A stretch of DNA of 64,000 nt from Clavaria fumosa (taxonomy: Eukaryota > Basidiomycota > Agaricomycetes > Agaricales > Clavariaceae). Where the stretch lies: NCBI GenBank assembly GCA_951802425.1, contig OX637796.1:3100001-3164000 (forward strand), read 5' to 3'. A program made the translations under genes and the position numbers. The first letter of the stretch is position 1. The number at the start of each line of letters is the position of its first letter. The notes below the pieces were generated by a model that was not told where the DNA came from, made no database searches, and was given only the letters and a program-made list of their open reading frames with translations. Of this stretch, positions 11,277-20,961 are shown piece by piece.

Positions 11277-13112
11277 CTAACGTCTAACCACGCTCTCCGC
11301 CACCATACCCAGTAACTGCGCTTGCTCCGCGACGCCTCTAAGCACGCCAACAACCTCCCTATTCGCCTTTCTGAACCCGAACTCCGCATAGACCAAGCCC
11401 TGCTCCTTCGCATACTCCTTCACCAGCTTGCTCGCCTTACGCAGGTTGTGCCGCGGGACACGAGGAAACAGGTGATGCGTCACCTGAAGGTGTAAGCCCC
11501 CGTGCAGGAAGGAGAGCGACGGCGGACACACGATGTCCGTTGTCGTCCGCAGCTGGCGGTGCGGGAAGGACTCGGTGGGCCCGAGGTCTTCCGTGGACAT
11601 GGAAAAGTGCGAAAGGACGATCTGTCAACGGAAACACTCATCAGATCTACCCAAGAGGGAAGAACCGTCGCGAAATAGTGGCGTGTCGGGCCGCTCACCT
11701 GGACATGCAAGGGACTCGTCACGACGTGACTCACGAGCACATAGGTGAGAGCCTTGCCCCACGATCCGGTTCCAAACAAGACGCGGACATACCACCACCA
11801 GAAGAAACACAGTCCAACAATCTCCAAAGCCCAGGCCCACCCGCCCCCTCTCGCACGCCTGGTATCAAACGCCTTCTTGAACAAGAACGTATAAGAATTG
11901 GCATAGAGATTGAATCTCCCAAACGCCATGATTAAGTAAAAGAGCTTGTGCTGCAAAGGGATGATATTGCGCGCAACGATGCCAAAAGTCATAGTGTGTT
12001 TGTAAAAGGAGGAGAATAGGGAATAGAAAAAGGCAGGCGAAATGGCAAAGAACGGTATGTGCTCAATGTCTGGATCGCTGCGTGAATGTTAGAATAAGAA
12101 ATGGGCAAAAGGCACTTTCGACTTACTGAGATGGGTGATTTGGCACCACTGGGTAAAGGGTAAGTAAACAGTCATTCAGAGGGAAAAATGGCCTCACGAT
12201 GGTGAACGTTATGATTCTGGAAAGAAGTGAATGAGGGTCGGATTGATAGGTGCGCGGGGCCAGGAGCGAACTCACCTCAACCCACCATCCAATACTTAGA
12301 CCACCAATGAAGTCAGCAATAATAGTGCCAAGAATACGATCCATGTTCCAATTATGCGTGATGCCCGAGTGCCCCAAATCATGGGCAGTAAACATGAGTT
12401 GATGCCACATAAGACCTAAGAAAACAGCGCTGGTAATGAACCAGCTTTTTTGGTACGCAAGAATAGCGATAGCGCCGAGCAGGGTGTAACGGGCGACCTC
12501 TGGGCCATAACCCGATAAATAGGGAGTCTCGTATAGACTAGCGTCTTGAATTTGCTTGTGAAGCTTTTTATAAGCCGCAGAATACTGAGATTGCCGTTTG
12601 AGGGAGAGATTAGTCGGAGGAGGAGTGATAGTATCCAAGGTCGGCCCTGACTCGTGGGGCAGGTCGTTTTTTGGAACGAGTAAGATTTGAGACGATGGCG
12701 AGGACTCTGCGCAGTCCTTTGACCGAAGAGCGCGTGCTTCGTGATGCCACTCCATTTTGCCATTTATGTCAAGTCTTCGCACCCAACCGCTCATGACTGG
12801 GGGCACGAAAGGCTCCCATCCATCCGGGCCGGTTTCCACCTCGGCGATAATGAAAGGTTTGAGCTTCCTCAACACCTCGTCGGCATGGTAGGCGAGGATC
12901 TCATCCGTGGCGTCACGGCCGACGAAATGGAGGATCGCAAGGTCGCCCCCTGGGTGAGCAGCAAGCCATGATTGGGGTACGCGTATCAGCTGTGAATTAA
13001 AGATAAGAAGCGTGTCGCCGGCTAGGATACAGGAGGCAATTCGATCTCGGGACCACTTGTTGGGAGTGTTGAGCGCGTTGCCCGGTCGTGAAGGAGTGGA
13101 ACGTGAAAGCAT
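11277..13112 (-). CDS. Cytochrome b5-fused fatty acid desaturase, probable delta-8 sphingolipid desaturase
   Basis: Membrane desaturase with an N-terminal cytochrome b5 domain, as in fungal and plant delta-8 sphingoid-base desaturases. Start ATG at 13112 (MLSRSTPSRPG). The b5 domain carries the heme motif AAHPGGDLAILHFVGRDAT and a second His in EILAYHADE. Three histidine boxes bind the di-iron centre: HDLGH, HNVHH and QVTHH (in LQVTHHLFPRVPRHNLRK). The second box is not in any long open frame: it is encoded by a 19-nt exon (12198-12216, AAT CAT AAC GTT CAC CAT C), followed by a 22-nt exon (12127-12148), which together read NHNVHHLVPNHPSH after splicing. Membrane segments include IAILAYQKSWFITSAVFLGL and LEIVGLCFFWWWYVRVLF. 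The stop CTA (plus strand) is at 11277. Substrate (ceramide sphingoid base) is inferred from family. Confidence 0.88.
12198..12216 (-). other. 19-nt micro-exon encoding the second histidine box
   Basis: Preceded by TTCCAG and followed by GTGAGG on the minus strand. Joins WWVE to NHNVHH. Without it the enzyme would lack the HxxHH box. Confidence 0.8.
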
Positions 13113-13638
13113 CGCTGTTGTGAGGGAAGTGGTGTGAGCTAAAGGCGACGAACGGTGCACATCATTACCTGCTTGGCCCTGGGAAGGGCGCGAACTTACG
13201 CGATAACTTACGACGCGGGTGCAAAGTCTAGCAGTTACTGTACTATAGATTATATATAGTATATATATCGCTACAACCACCGACACCTTACCGACCCCCA
13301 CGATAGCCCTACAAGGCACGATTACACTGCCTTTCGCTGTTTGTTTCATCATCTTGCAACGAATGAAACCGACAACACACCGTCTCTCTGGTATACGGTA
13401 CGGGAATTGTAACGCGTGTGAAATTCGCCCCCCCGCAAAAACAATGCCACACACTCGCACACACTATACACACAAAGAAGCACCGACCGAACCCATCTCC
13501 CGACTCCGACTGAAGGCCCATCCAACAACCCTCTGTCTGCCGTTGGGTTTACCCGCCATTACAATTGTCAGGCGTAATACCCATTGTCTGCGGATCATCC
13601 ATCTCGTATTTACGTCCAAGTGGCCAGCACCACTCGCC
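13113..13638. other. Divergent intergenic region, desaturase / PAL1-like
   Basis: About 525 bp between divergent starts. It contains an AT-rich block at 13244-13268 with overlapping TATATA motifs usable in either direction. Long stop-free frames run through it but show no protein motif. Confidence 0.55.
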
Positions 13639-15038
13639 ATGTCGAGCATCCCGTCCACCGCAGTCGATACCCACCGCAGGCGTCTGAGGTCCTCCTCTGA
13701 CCCATTCGTGGACCCCCACCCAAATCACCATTCCCATCCCAATCGCGCACCACCGCCGCCCCCGAAGGACCGCCCACTGAATACCGCTACGAACGACCGC
13801 CCTCACAAGCACCGTAACACACGAAGTCAAACTGCTCCCCGGCGCTCTCAGTCTCAGGAGCCAACGGAGCAGAAAGGTAGACTTCGCAGGAAGGAACCTT
13901 TGAAGCACACCGATACCACCGACAGGCTGGATCTCAGCGTCAGTTCTCGTGCGTCCATTCATCTTTTCTCAGCCTGTTGGTTGCCCTTGACGTCTCCCCT
14001 GAAGAATATCATGAACCAACAGAACCAAGGGCTAAAGCCCGTAACAAGAAGGATGGCTCAAGGCACGCGGATGTCATCGACAGGTTGGATTTCACAGGCG
14101 TTGGTTCTCGTACGTCTATTTTCCATCCTCAGGTCGCTGTTTCATTTGACAACCTCCTTTTTCAAGACTATCATCACGATGGCCCGTTCGATGCATGTGC
14201 CCCCTCTCGCAACCGTCGTCCCAACGCCCCCATGCTTGCATTAAGCGACTCGCCAATCGAGGATCCCCATAAAACACCCTACTATGACCCCCCTAAGAAG
14301 AAGGTTGACGCTATTGCTGAGGCGTGGGGTATGCATGAACCAGAACCGTTTGAAGAATTCCACGCAGGCGGTTACGGTGATGTCGAGGGGGCCGTGGAGC
14401 CTCTGTATTCACTCATCCCACCCAGAGGGGCGAAACTTCCCCCGCCCAAGCCAATAGTTTTTGATGAGTCTGACACTCTTACGGACGAACCATCTCCGAC
14501 GCGTTCAAACGCCCCCCTCCGTCGGAAGTCCCTTCTGCAAAGGATCAGGGATTCGCGAAAGTCACGCGATACACCAAATGACGACGCTCCGCCATCTCCG
14601 AGTTCATCCGAGCACATCGCAACAGAGCGTTCCGTTCCAGATCGTCCTACCGGCCCCATCGTGATGGCATCCTCACTCCCTACCCCAAGACATATTTCGC
14701 ATAACTCGTTTCTCGGCTTGTTCAGTCGATCCAAGGATAACGCGTTCCCTGCAGAGGCCTCGTCGTATCCAACGGACACCTCTGAACAATTTGTTGTCGT
14801 CACTGTCAACAAATCCAGGACGCCCCATGCGACGCTCTCTTCAAGTCCCAAGTCTCCACTAGAGGATGCCCATCGATCCCAGGGTCGGCCTCCCACCCCT
14901 CCAGAGAAGACGGAATTTGAGGGCTACAGGTACGACGATGCTCAGTCACCCCAATCCAATGCAGGAATCAAACTAGTTAGGAGGGCGAGCCAGCTCGCCA
15001 AATTTAGCTTCGGGCCTTTTGCGAACAGCCGCAAATAG
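13639..15038 (+). CDS. Pal1-family cell morphogenesis protein with internal duplication
   Basis: Homologue of fission yeast Pal1, a cortical protein at growing tips linked to endocytosis and cell shape. Start ATG at 13639 (MSSIPSTAVDTHRRR). After a basic, Ser/Pro-rich N-terminus, the family core reads DRLDFTGVGS | HYHHDGPFDACAPSRNRR | APMLAL and YYDPPKKKVDAIAEAWGMHE. The rest is disordered, Ser/Pro-rich, ending LAKFSFGPFANSRK. Two introns fit the conservation: 13949-14004 (56 nt) and 14110-14166 (57 nt, stop-free and in frame). The exon before each intron, the intron and the start of the next exon are recognisably copies of each other, so the DRLD motif appears twice (DTTDRLDLS and DVIDRLDFT). 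Only the second copy leads into HHDGPFDAC. Confidence 0.85.
13858..14172 (+). repeat. Tandem duplication of an exon-intron-exon unit within the PAL1-like gene
   Basis: Copy 1 starts GAGCCAACGGAG at 13858, copy 2 starts GAACCAACAGAA at 14013. Both contain a basic stretch, GACAGG(C/T)TGGAT, a TTCTC|GT(G/A)CGTC donor, a 56- or 57-nt intron with T(T/C)CTCAG and TTGAC features in the same order, and an acceptor AAG followed by A(A/C)TATCAT. Period about 155-158 bp. Confidence 0.85.
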
Positions 15039-15393
15039 ATGCAATGGCCGTTTGGAAACAGGCCTTCGATACTCCTCTTACCCTAGGAACCGGATCGGCA
15101 TACCAAATGCCCCTCTGCTCTTACCACTTGTCTGCGATACCTCCGATCGCCGTTGTCTCCCAATCACTAATGCGTCCACCGGTCTTGATATACTCTTTCA
15201 CCAAACATGTACCTTGTAACTGACATTTCTGCGATCAGCCGAGTGCATCGTATGCAGATGTATCTCTGGTTCATCATCATCGTTCGAAGTACCTGTATGT
15301 AGGCTGACGTGTTTTACAATTACGATTGTACTTCTTTTTCTCCTCAATCAGGCAAGGGATGAATGATGCCACGACACAATGTGAAAGAAAGCT
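15039..15393. other. Convergent 3' intergenic region
   Basis: About 355 bp between the stop codons of the PAL1-like gene and HIS7. Contains the 3' flanks of both; nothing else recognised. Confidence 0.6.
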
Positions 15394-17205
15394 CTACGAC
15401 CTCACGTTTATACCCCTGCTCTTCATTGTTTCCTTGACCTCTGCAATGTCCACTTCCCCTCTATGAAAGATCCCAGCCGCTAAAGCGGCCTCCACGTCTG
15501 TCTTCTCAAACACTTCCACCATGTGCTCCACGCTCCCTGCCCCGCTGCTCGCGACGACCGGAACAGACACGTTGCGCCGCACGAGGTCAACGAGCTCGCA
15601 GTCGAACCCGAGGCCAGTGCCGTCTCGATCGATACTATTGAGTAGGATCTCGCCCGCACCGAGTTGCTCCGCGCCCTTGGCAAGCTGCACGACCGATAGC
15701 GCGCGCGCCTCGCGACCACCGGAGACCGTGCATTGATACCACCACGCCTTACCGCGCTCCGCTTCCGGACCGTCCGGCCGCGCGTGCAGTATCTCGTCCG
15801 CGTACGGCCCCACGTACGTCGCAGGGTCCACGAAGACGCGCCGCGGATCGATGGAGACGACCACCGCCTGGCTGCCATACGCGTGTGCGATTTTCTCAAT
15901 CGCGCTTGTCCCGTCGCCCCGCGGCATCGCACCAGCGCCAGCACTGTCGGCACCGTCCTCTCGTACGCGTTGTTGCAGCAGCCGCTCCACAGCGTACACT
16001 GCCTCGCTCCCAATACTGACCTTGTCCGCCCCCGCGCGGAAGTATGCGCCTGCGACCTCGAGCGCACTGCGCCTTGTCCCGTCCGGGTCAACTGTGTCCT
16101 TGATCCCGCCGCCTATGGTGAGCGGGACAAACACGCGCTGCGCCGCCGAGCGCACGACCTCGAGCATCGGCTGGTCGTGCAGAGGCGAGCGCCGGAACGA
16201 TGTGATGTTCAAGAGGCAGATCTCGTCCGCCCCTGCTGCGTAGTATCGCTCGGCGAGCGCGACTGGCTTACCCAGATTGCGCACCGCACCGGCTGAACGC
16301 ACCACAACACCATCCCCCGTGGTCGTCGTCGTCCCATCAGGGGCCGTCGAGGAAGAAGGGAGCCGTTCCCGGACGTCATATTGGTCGCCTTTGGTGACCA
16401 CGAGGTCTCCGTCGTCGTTGGCGCGGACGTCCATGCATGCAATGATGCGCTTTGTCAAACTGTGCTTGTCCTCCCGTATATGCGAGAGTGGCGTACACAG
16501 AGATGGGGAGCTTGAAGAATGAACGTTGTCTCCACGGGACAGCAACCACGAACGTAACAGACTGAGCCCTGCGTCGCCGGATTTTTCGGGGTGAAATTGA
16601 ACCGCGAACAAGTTGCCTTTCCGCACGGAAGAGATAAACACTTCCTGGCCGTATTTAGTAGTGGTACACGCCCAACCCGCCGCCTCGGGATAGGCATCGG
16701 GGTCATACATGGCGCAATACGAGTGCACAAAATAAAAGTGCCTAGGCTCGCCGGCGAAGAGCAAGTCGCCGGGCGCGAGTGGCTTCGCAAGATTCCATCC
16801 CATGTGTGGTACTGACTTGTCTGTGGTGGACAGACGCACGATGGGTGCTGGGAAGATCGCGAGGCCTGGAGACTCTACAGATTCCGTGGACGAATGGAAG
16901 AGCAGCTGCATCCCTATGCAGATCCCGAGGTAAGGCTTTCCAGATCGAATGTAGTCACGAAGTGGTTCGAGGAAGCCGCGCGAGGATAGATGGTCGACTG
17001 CGCTTCCAAAAGCGCCGACGCCCGGAAATATCAGGCTCTGCGATGTGTACTTGAGTAAAATAAGAGGGGGTTAAAAGGCACTAACCGTGGCTTTGTCAAA
17101 GTCACTGGGGGAGGAAATCCAAGCGAATTCATAACCCAACTTCTGCAAAGTGTTGGCGAGGCTCTGCACATTGCCCGCGCCGTAGTCGAGGAGGAAGAGG
17201 CCCAT
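15394..17205 (-). CDS. HIS7: Imidazole glycerol phosphate synthase HisHF (glutamine amidotransferase-cyclase)
   Basis: Bifunctional fifth step of histidine biosynthesis: an N-terminal glutaminase (HisH) supplies ammonia to a C-terminal cyclase (HisF) that makes imidazole glycerol phosphate and AICAR. Two exons, 17086-17205 and 15394-17037, give 587 residues, normal for fungal His7. Start MGLFLLDYGAGNVQSLANTL is family-exact. Glutaminase nucleophile Cys in KPYLGICIGMQLLF; the partner His/Glu are in AVQFHPEKSGD. The HisF part starts at about KRIIACMDVRANDDGDLVVTK and shows GADEICLLNITSFRRSP, PLTIGGGI, ADKVSIGSEAV, ILLNSIDRDGTG and VVASSGAGS. A TGACTCA (GCN4/CPC1-type) site lies 13 bp upstream of the ATG. 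A second histidine gene, HIS2, lies about 1.6 kb away. Confidence 0.97.
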
Positions 17206-17217
17206 CTCGACTCGGAA

Positions 17218-17224
17218 TGACTCA
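17218..17224. promoter_or_regulatory. TGACTCA, GCN4/CPC1-type site upstream of HIS7
   Basis: Perfect TGACTCA, the consensus for the Gcn4/Cpc1 bZIP regulators of amino-acid biosynthesis, 13-19 bp upstream of the HIS7 start. It may lie in the 5' untranslated region, and the same 7-mer also occurs by chance inside VPS13 (about 1459), so functional use is uncertain. Confidence 0.4.
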
Positions 17225-17445
17225 GCCAGATCGCAGATCTCGCGTGCGATCGATCAAACGATCGGTGCAATTGCGGTGAAAATTCATAATAATGAGGATG
17301 AGGTGATTTTCGCTTGCTTGTGAGGGTCACAAAGAACTAGCACTACTGCTGAGAGCTTAAAGGACATTGTGATAGCCCAAAAGGCACACCTGACACTCAC
17401 AAACATATACATTACAATTCCTTCATTGTCACCAGCACTTCGCTT

Positions 17446-18735
17446 TCAGAGCGTAACATACGCGCTTGCGTAGCTGACGCTAGAGTCCTTATACGTGAGG
17501 CATTGGGAGCTTTGTGCGTACTTAACCCATCGCACGGCGATGTTATGGTTCTCGCCTTCTAATACCGCAAGTGCACCGAACAGCACCCCAATCGGGTGTC
17601 TCCCACAAATGGTATTCTTGGTGTCAATCAAATACGCGCTGAACTCTGCGTGCGCATTTGATGTCGAAGTTCGGGGAAGCGTCAGGATGGACATGGCGTC
17701 GTGGTCCAGGAGAGATATCGATGCATGAATAGGGTGAGTTTGCAACGTGTCTGGAGAAGGTGAAAAGCGCGAGAGATGGACAGGGCGCTCGCTACGGGTC
17801 GGAGAGGGGAGATACCAAGTGTACGAGAACCCTTTGCCCCTAAGGTGAGAAGTATAAGAAGGAGATGCGCCTGGGCCTCCGGCAGACACACCAATGACAG
17901 AAATCACTAGAAATCACGAAGATTGTGTCCTCACGGGCCAGGTAAGGCGCCAGCAGTTGTCCGAAGTGCGCCTCCTTAGCATGATCGATGGCCCCGACTA
18001 AGATTGGCACGATAGCAATATCCAGCCTGTGTCTATTTGACCCGACTGCTGTAGGTCTGCACTGTAGGACTTACCCCTGGAATATCTTACGCACAAATGG
18101 TAGGTGCATTTCAATGCTATGCTCAGCTTCGTCGGCTTCCAGCCTCATGTCTTGAAATTGACCTGTATCTCGAAGCTCCTGTACCACTGAGTAGGAATTT
18201 AAGTCAAAATTCACGGGTTAGACACGACTGCTCACTCTCCAAGTCCAACGGAAGATTTCCGAGGGGCGTCTCATACACTTGGCATTTCGACAGGGCACAA
18301 CCATCCAGATAGTAGTGATGCGAGGGACCGAGGATAAACACACGCTTTCTGTGCAAACCCAAATTAATGAAAATTTAACAAGAATTAAACGGCGCGTCTA
18401 CGTGCATCCCGGTGACATCGATGCATTTATATGCCCAAGACGCTGTGGATCCTGAATAAGAGTACCCCGCATGTGGTGCAATGATGGCTTTGCAGCCTTT
18501 AATTGGAGGCGCGAAATTCGACTCAGGCGTCGGCTTCACGTCATCAAGGAACGACGATAACTGTAGATCGAGCGCAGCGGCTGGCTTGCAGGATCGAGGT
18601 CATATTCACAACAGGAGCGCAAAATGATACACACCATTGCTAGTGTACCAGGAGCCACTATGGGTAGCTCGTCTATCGCGCACTTTAGTTTTTGACGAAA
18701 GTTATGAAGAACCGAAGGGCTTGCCTTGTGCTCAT
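17446..18735 (-). CDS. MEMO family protein (yeast Mho1-like)
   Basis: Member of the MEMO1/Mho1 family, structurally related to LigB dioxygenases; the human protein binds copper and affects cell motility and redox. Spliced order: MSTRRATHSGSWYTSN, AAALDLQLSSFLDD, GCKAIIAPHAGYSYSG, RVFILGPSHHYYL, DEAEHSIEMHLPFV, ISSDFCHWGKGFSY, then NTICGRHPIGV and the end DSSVSYASAYVTL. The three metal-site positions of MEMO1 (His in PHAGY, His in SHHYY, Cys in TICGRHP) are kept. The first coding exon is only 11 nt (18725-18735); it reaches RATHSGSWY only through an intron with a GC donor (18724 to 18673, AG|GCAAGC...GATAG). Head-to-head with HIS2, 53 bp between start codons. Any link to histidine metabolism is only positional. 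Confidence 0.9.
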
Positions 18736-18788
18736 GACGCTTGATAGCGCGGCAGCACAGACTTCGGGAAGCCTCTGATCTCTGATCA
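18736..18788. promoter_or_regulatory. 53-bp divergent start region, MEMO / HIS2
   Basis: Only 53 bp separate the two divergent start codons, so the 5' untranslated regions probably overlap and promoter elements must lie inside one or both transcripts. No TATA box or GCN4 site is seen in it. Confidence 0.55.
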
Positions 18789-19816
18789 ATGCACAGCCAT
18801 CATTCACATTCTGGCCAGTTCTGCAAACACGCGACGGGGACGCTCAGTGAGGTCGTCGATGAGGCCATCAAGAAAGGATTCACGGTATATGGACTAACGG
18901 AACATATACCGAGGTACAGGGAAAAGGACTTGTATCCTGAAGAGGTACCTAACGTTCACCGCGATATACCGATTCACTGACACCGTGCCGTTTTGCAGGA
19001 AGGCTTCGGCCTTGCTGCCCTGTCGGAGCAGTTTGAGTCCTTTCTGAAAGAAGCGCATCATTTACGCGCCATTCACCAGGGCCGAATTACTCTCCTCGTC
19101 GGCTGCGAGACGGAATTAACCAACTCGGACTCCCTCACTCACCTGTCCAACCTCCTCAACAGCCACCCCTCCGACATCGAATACCTTGTCGGGTCAATAC
19201 ACCACGTCAATGGTATTCCAATAGACTTTGACTTGCCTACGTTTCAGAAGTGCCTTGGAACCTTCGCGTCCCACGGGGATTTCCTAAGCGCATACTTCGA
19301 TGCACAATTCGATCTACTGCAGCATGCCCATCCTGAGGTGATCGGGCACATCGATTTGTGCAGGCTGTATACACCTTCCCTTCTATTGCGCGATCACGAG
19401 ATCTCGTGGATCAAGTTAGAACGGAATATCAAGTTTGCGGTTGACTACGGCGCTCTATTCGAGGTTAATGCAGCCGCGTTTCGCAAAGGGTGGCAATCCT
19501 CATACCCAGGAGAAGACGTTTTCAAGGTGAGATCCTGATGTTCTAGCATCTTTCAATCGTGCGTAACTAGTGCGTCTTATCCCAGCTGATCGTCGAGAAT
19601 GGAGGACGCTTCTGCCTCTCAGATGACGCACATGGCCCGCATGCTGTCGCGCTGAATTATTGTAGACTAAGGGACTATTTAATCCGGATGAACCTTGCAG
19701 AGCTGTGGTATCTTGCTCGCTCGGAAACCGTTAACGCAGGTGGACGGCATGTGATCCCCGTTAAAGTGGACGGCGACTGGAAGAATGCTGGATTTTGGGC
19801 CACATGCAATCCATGA
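18789..19816 (+). CDS. HIS2: Histidinol-phosphatase (PHP type)
   Basis: Dephosphorylates histidinol phosphate, the eighth step of histidine synthesis. Starts MHSHHSHSGQFCKHATGTL, the metal-binding PHP motif, with further ligands in GLTEHIPRY, GCETEL, VGSIHHVNGIPIDF, GHIDLCRLYTP and LSDDAHGP. At least two introns: one after DLYPEE (acceptor just before GAAGGCTTCGGC at 19000) and one after PGEDVFK (about 19526-19587), joining to LIVENGGRFCLSDDAH. The stop TGA is at 19814-19816. Length is normal for the family. Shares its upstream region with the MEMO gene and lies close to HIS7. Confidence 0.95.
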
Positions 19817-19984
19817 ATGAGCATTGGGCGTAGAGGAATCCGTTTCAGAAGTTGCCGGAAATTTCAATGCAGAACACAGATTGATAAATCCACGTCTTCA
19901 CCTCTGGCAATGTTTACTGGCGAGATAAATTACACGTGAGGGAGAGGACAGATGAATCGAATCAAATGCTAGGTGTAGATTCGG

Positions 19985-20536
19985 CTACTCCTCTGATTTG
20001 AGGCGAGCGGCCGAGTTGGTGACTTTTAACCCGAGAGCCTTTGCTCTGAATCACAGGAACATACGTGAGCAAGCGCATGACGAGTGAGCTAGCTGTAGGT
20101 CATTTACCGTGCTAAGATCTCGATCCGCTTCCTGCTGCTGATACCATGCGCAATTTCCGCGGTATAGCTCTTGTTGTGCATAAGAAGGAGGTCTACTTCT
20201 TGTGGGTTGTGAACTAGGAACTTCTTGAGACCATTGGGAAGGAGATGTCGTGTCTTCTTGTTGCTTCCGTAACCGATCTGTTCGATGGTTAGGCGGTCGA
20301 CAGAGACGACTGTATTCAGGTGCTCGCCTTGGGCATGGGAAGTTGCCCTTTGAACCTCCGTCTAACTCTGTTATCGATACCCTTGGGTTTCCGCCATGCT
20401 TCCTTCACGGAGTGGTACCGATCGGATTGGTGGCGCCTGTGGTAAACTTTTCAGCTTTGAGGACGATATCCATGACGAACACGTCTTACTTGAAAGGTTT
20501 TGTGCGCTTCTTTACGATGGGTATTCTGTTGGTCAT
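19985..20536 (-). CDS. RPL32: 60S ribosomal protein L32 (eL32)
   Basis: Large-subunit ribosomal protein eL32, about 128 residues when spliced. Reads [81 protein letters not shown] and [19 protein letters not shown], matching the family end to end. Three introns. The second (20327 to 20278, 50 nt, CCTAAC branch) begins GC, not GT: CCC AAG|GCGAGC...GAACAG|ATC GGT, and no GT donor would restore the invariant [12 protein letters not shown]. The ATG at 20536 ([10 protein letters not shown]) is the best visible start, but a further 5' exon is possible because N-termini vary in fungi. Divergent from MTM1. Confidence 0.93.
20278..20327 (-). other. GC-AG intron in RPL32
   Basis: 50-nt intron with donor AAG|GCGAGC, a CTAAC branch site and acceptor AACAG. 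Position fixed by the invariant eL32 sequence on both sides. Confidence 0.85.
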
Positions 20537-20961
20537 GGCGGCTGGGAAGAAAAAGTAGTGCGTCAGATTTGATATTTGGACGACAAACCCAAACCAGCGC
20601 GAGCGACATCAGAGCGAGAGACGAGCCATCCAACTACCGGCATAGTCCTATATGACCCGGCACGCATGCACTAACATGAGTACAGCTCCGGCTATGCCCC
20701 TACGCTGCAGAACAACAGGTCTCACTTACCGTTATGCTTGAGCGCTGGTGTGCACGACGTCGATGGCGTTTGTCGTTGTCAATTTACCATGACGTAAGCA
20801 TTTGCCGTACCATGACGTAAGCATTCGGCAAATGCTTACGTACAAATAAACTCCGTGGTGAGCGGCACGGGCAATTTTTTTGGAGCGGGGGCGCAGCTTT
20901 CTAAGTCATTTCAACCTCACAAGACAAGAAATTCACGGTTGCCAGGCCAAATCCGCAAAGC
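20537..20961. other. Divergent intergenic region, RPL32 / MTM1
   Basis: About 425 bp between divergent starts. Holds the repeated and palindromic TGACGTAAGCATT block described separately; otherwise nothing recognised. Confidence 0.6.
20789..20842. repeat. Direct plus inverted repeat with CRE-like TGACGTAA motifs
   Basis: CATGACGTAAGCATT occurs twice in direct orientation (20789 and 20811), and CGTAAGCATTTGCCG (20793-20807) is repeated inverted as CGGCAAATGCTTACG (20826-20840), able to form a 15-bp stem. TGACGTAA resembles ATF/CREB-type bZIP sites. Located between the divergent RPL32 and MTM1 starts. Confidence 0.8.

Noticed and set aside
13113..13460. N-terminal extension of the desaturase reading frame to 13460
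   Set aside because: The frame is open, but the b5 domain starts just after ATG 13112 and the extra sequence is AT-rich promoter-like DNA.
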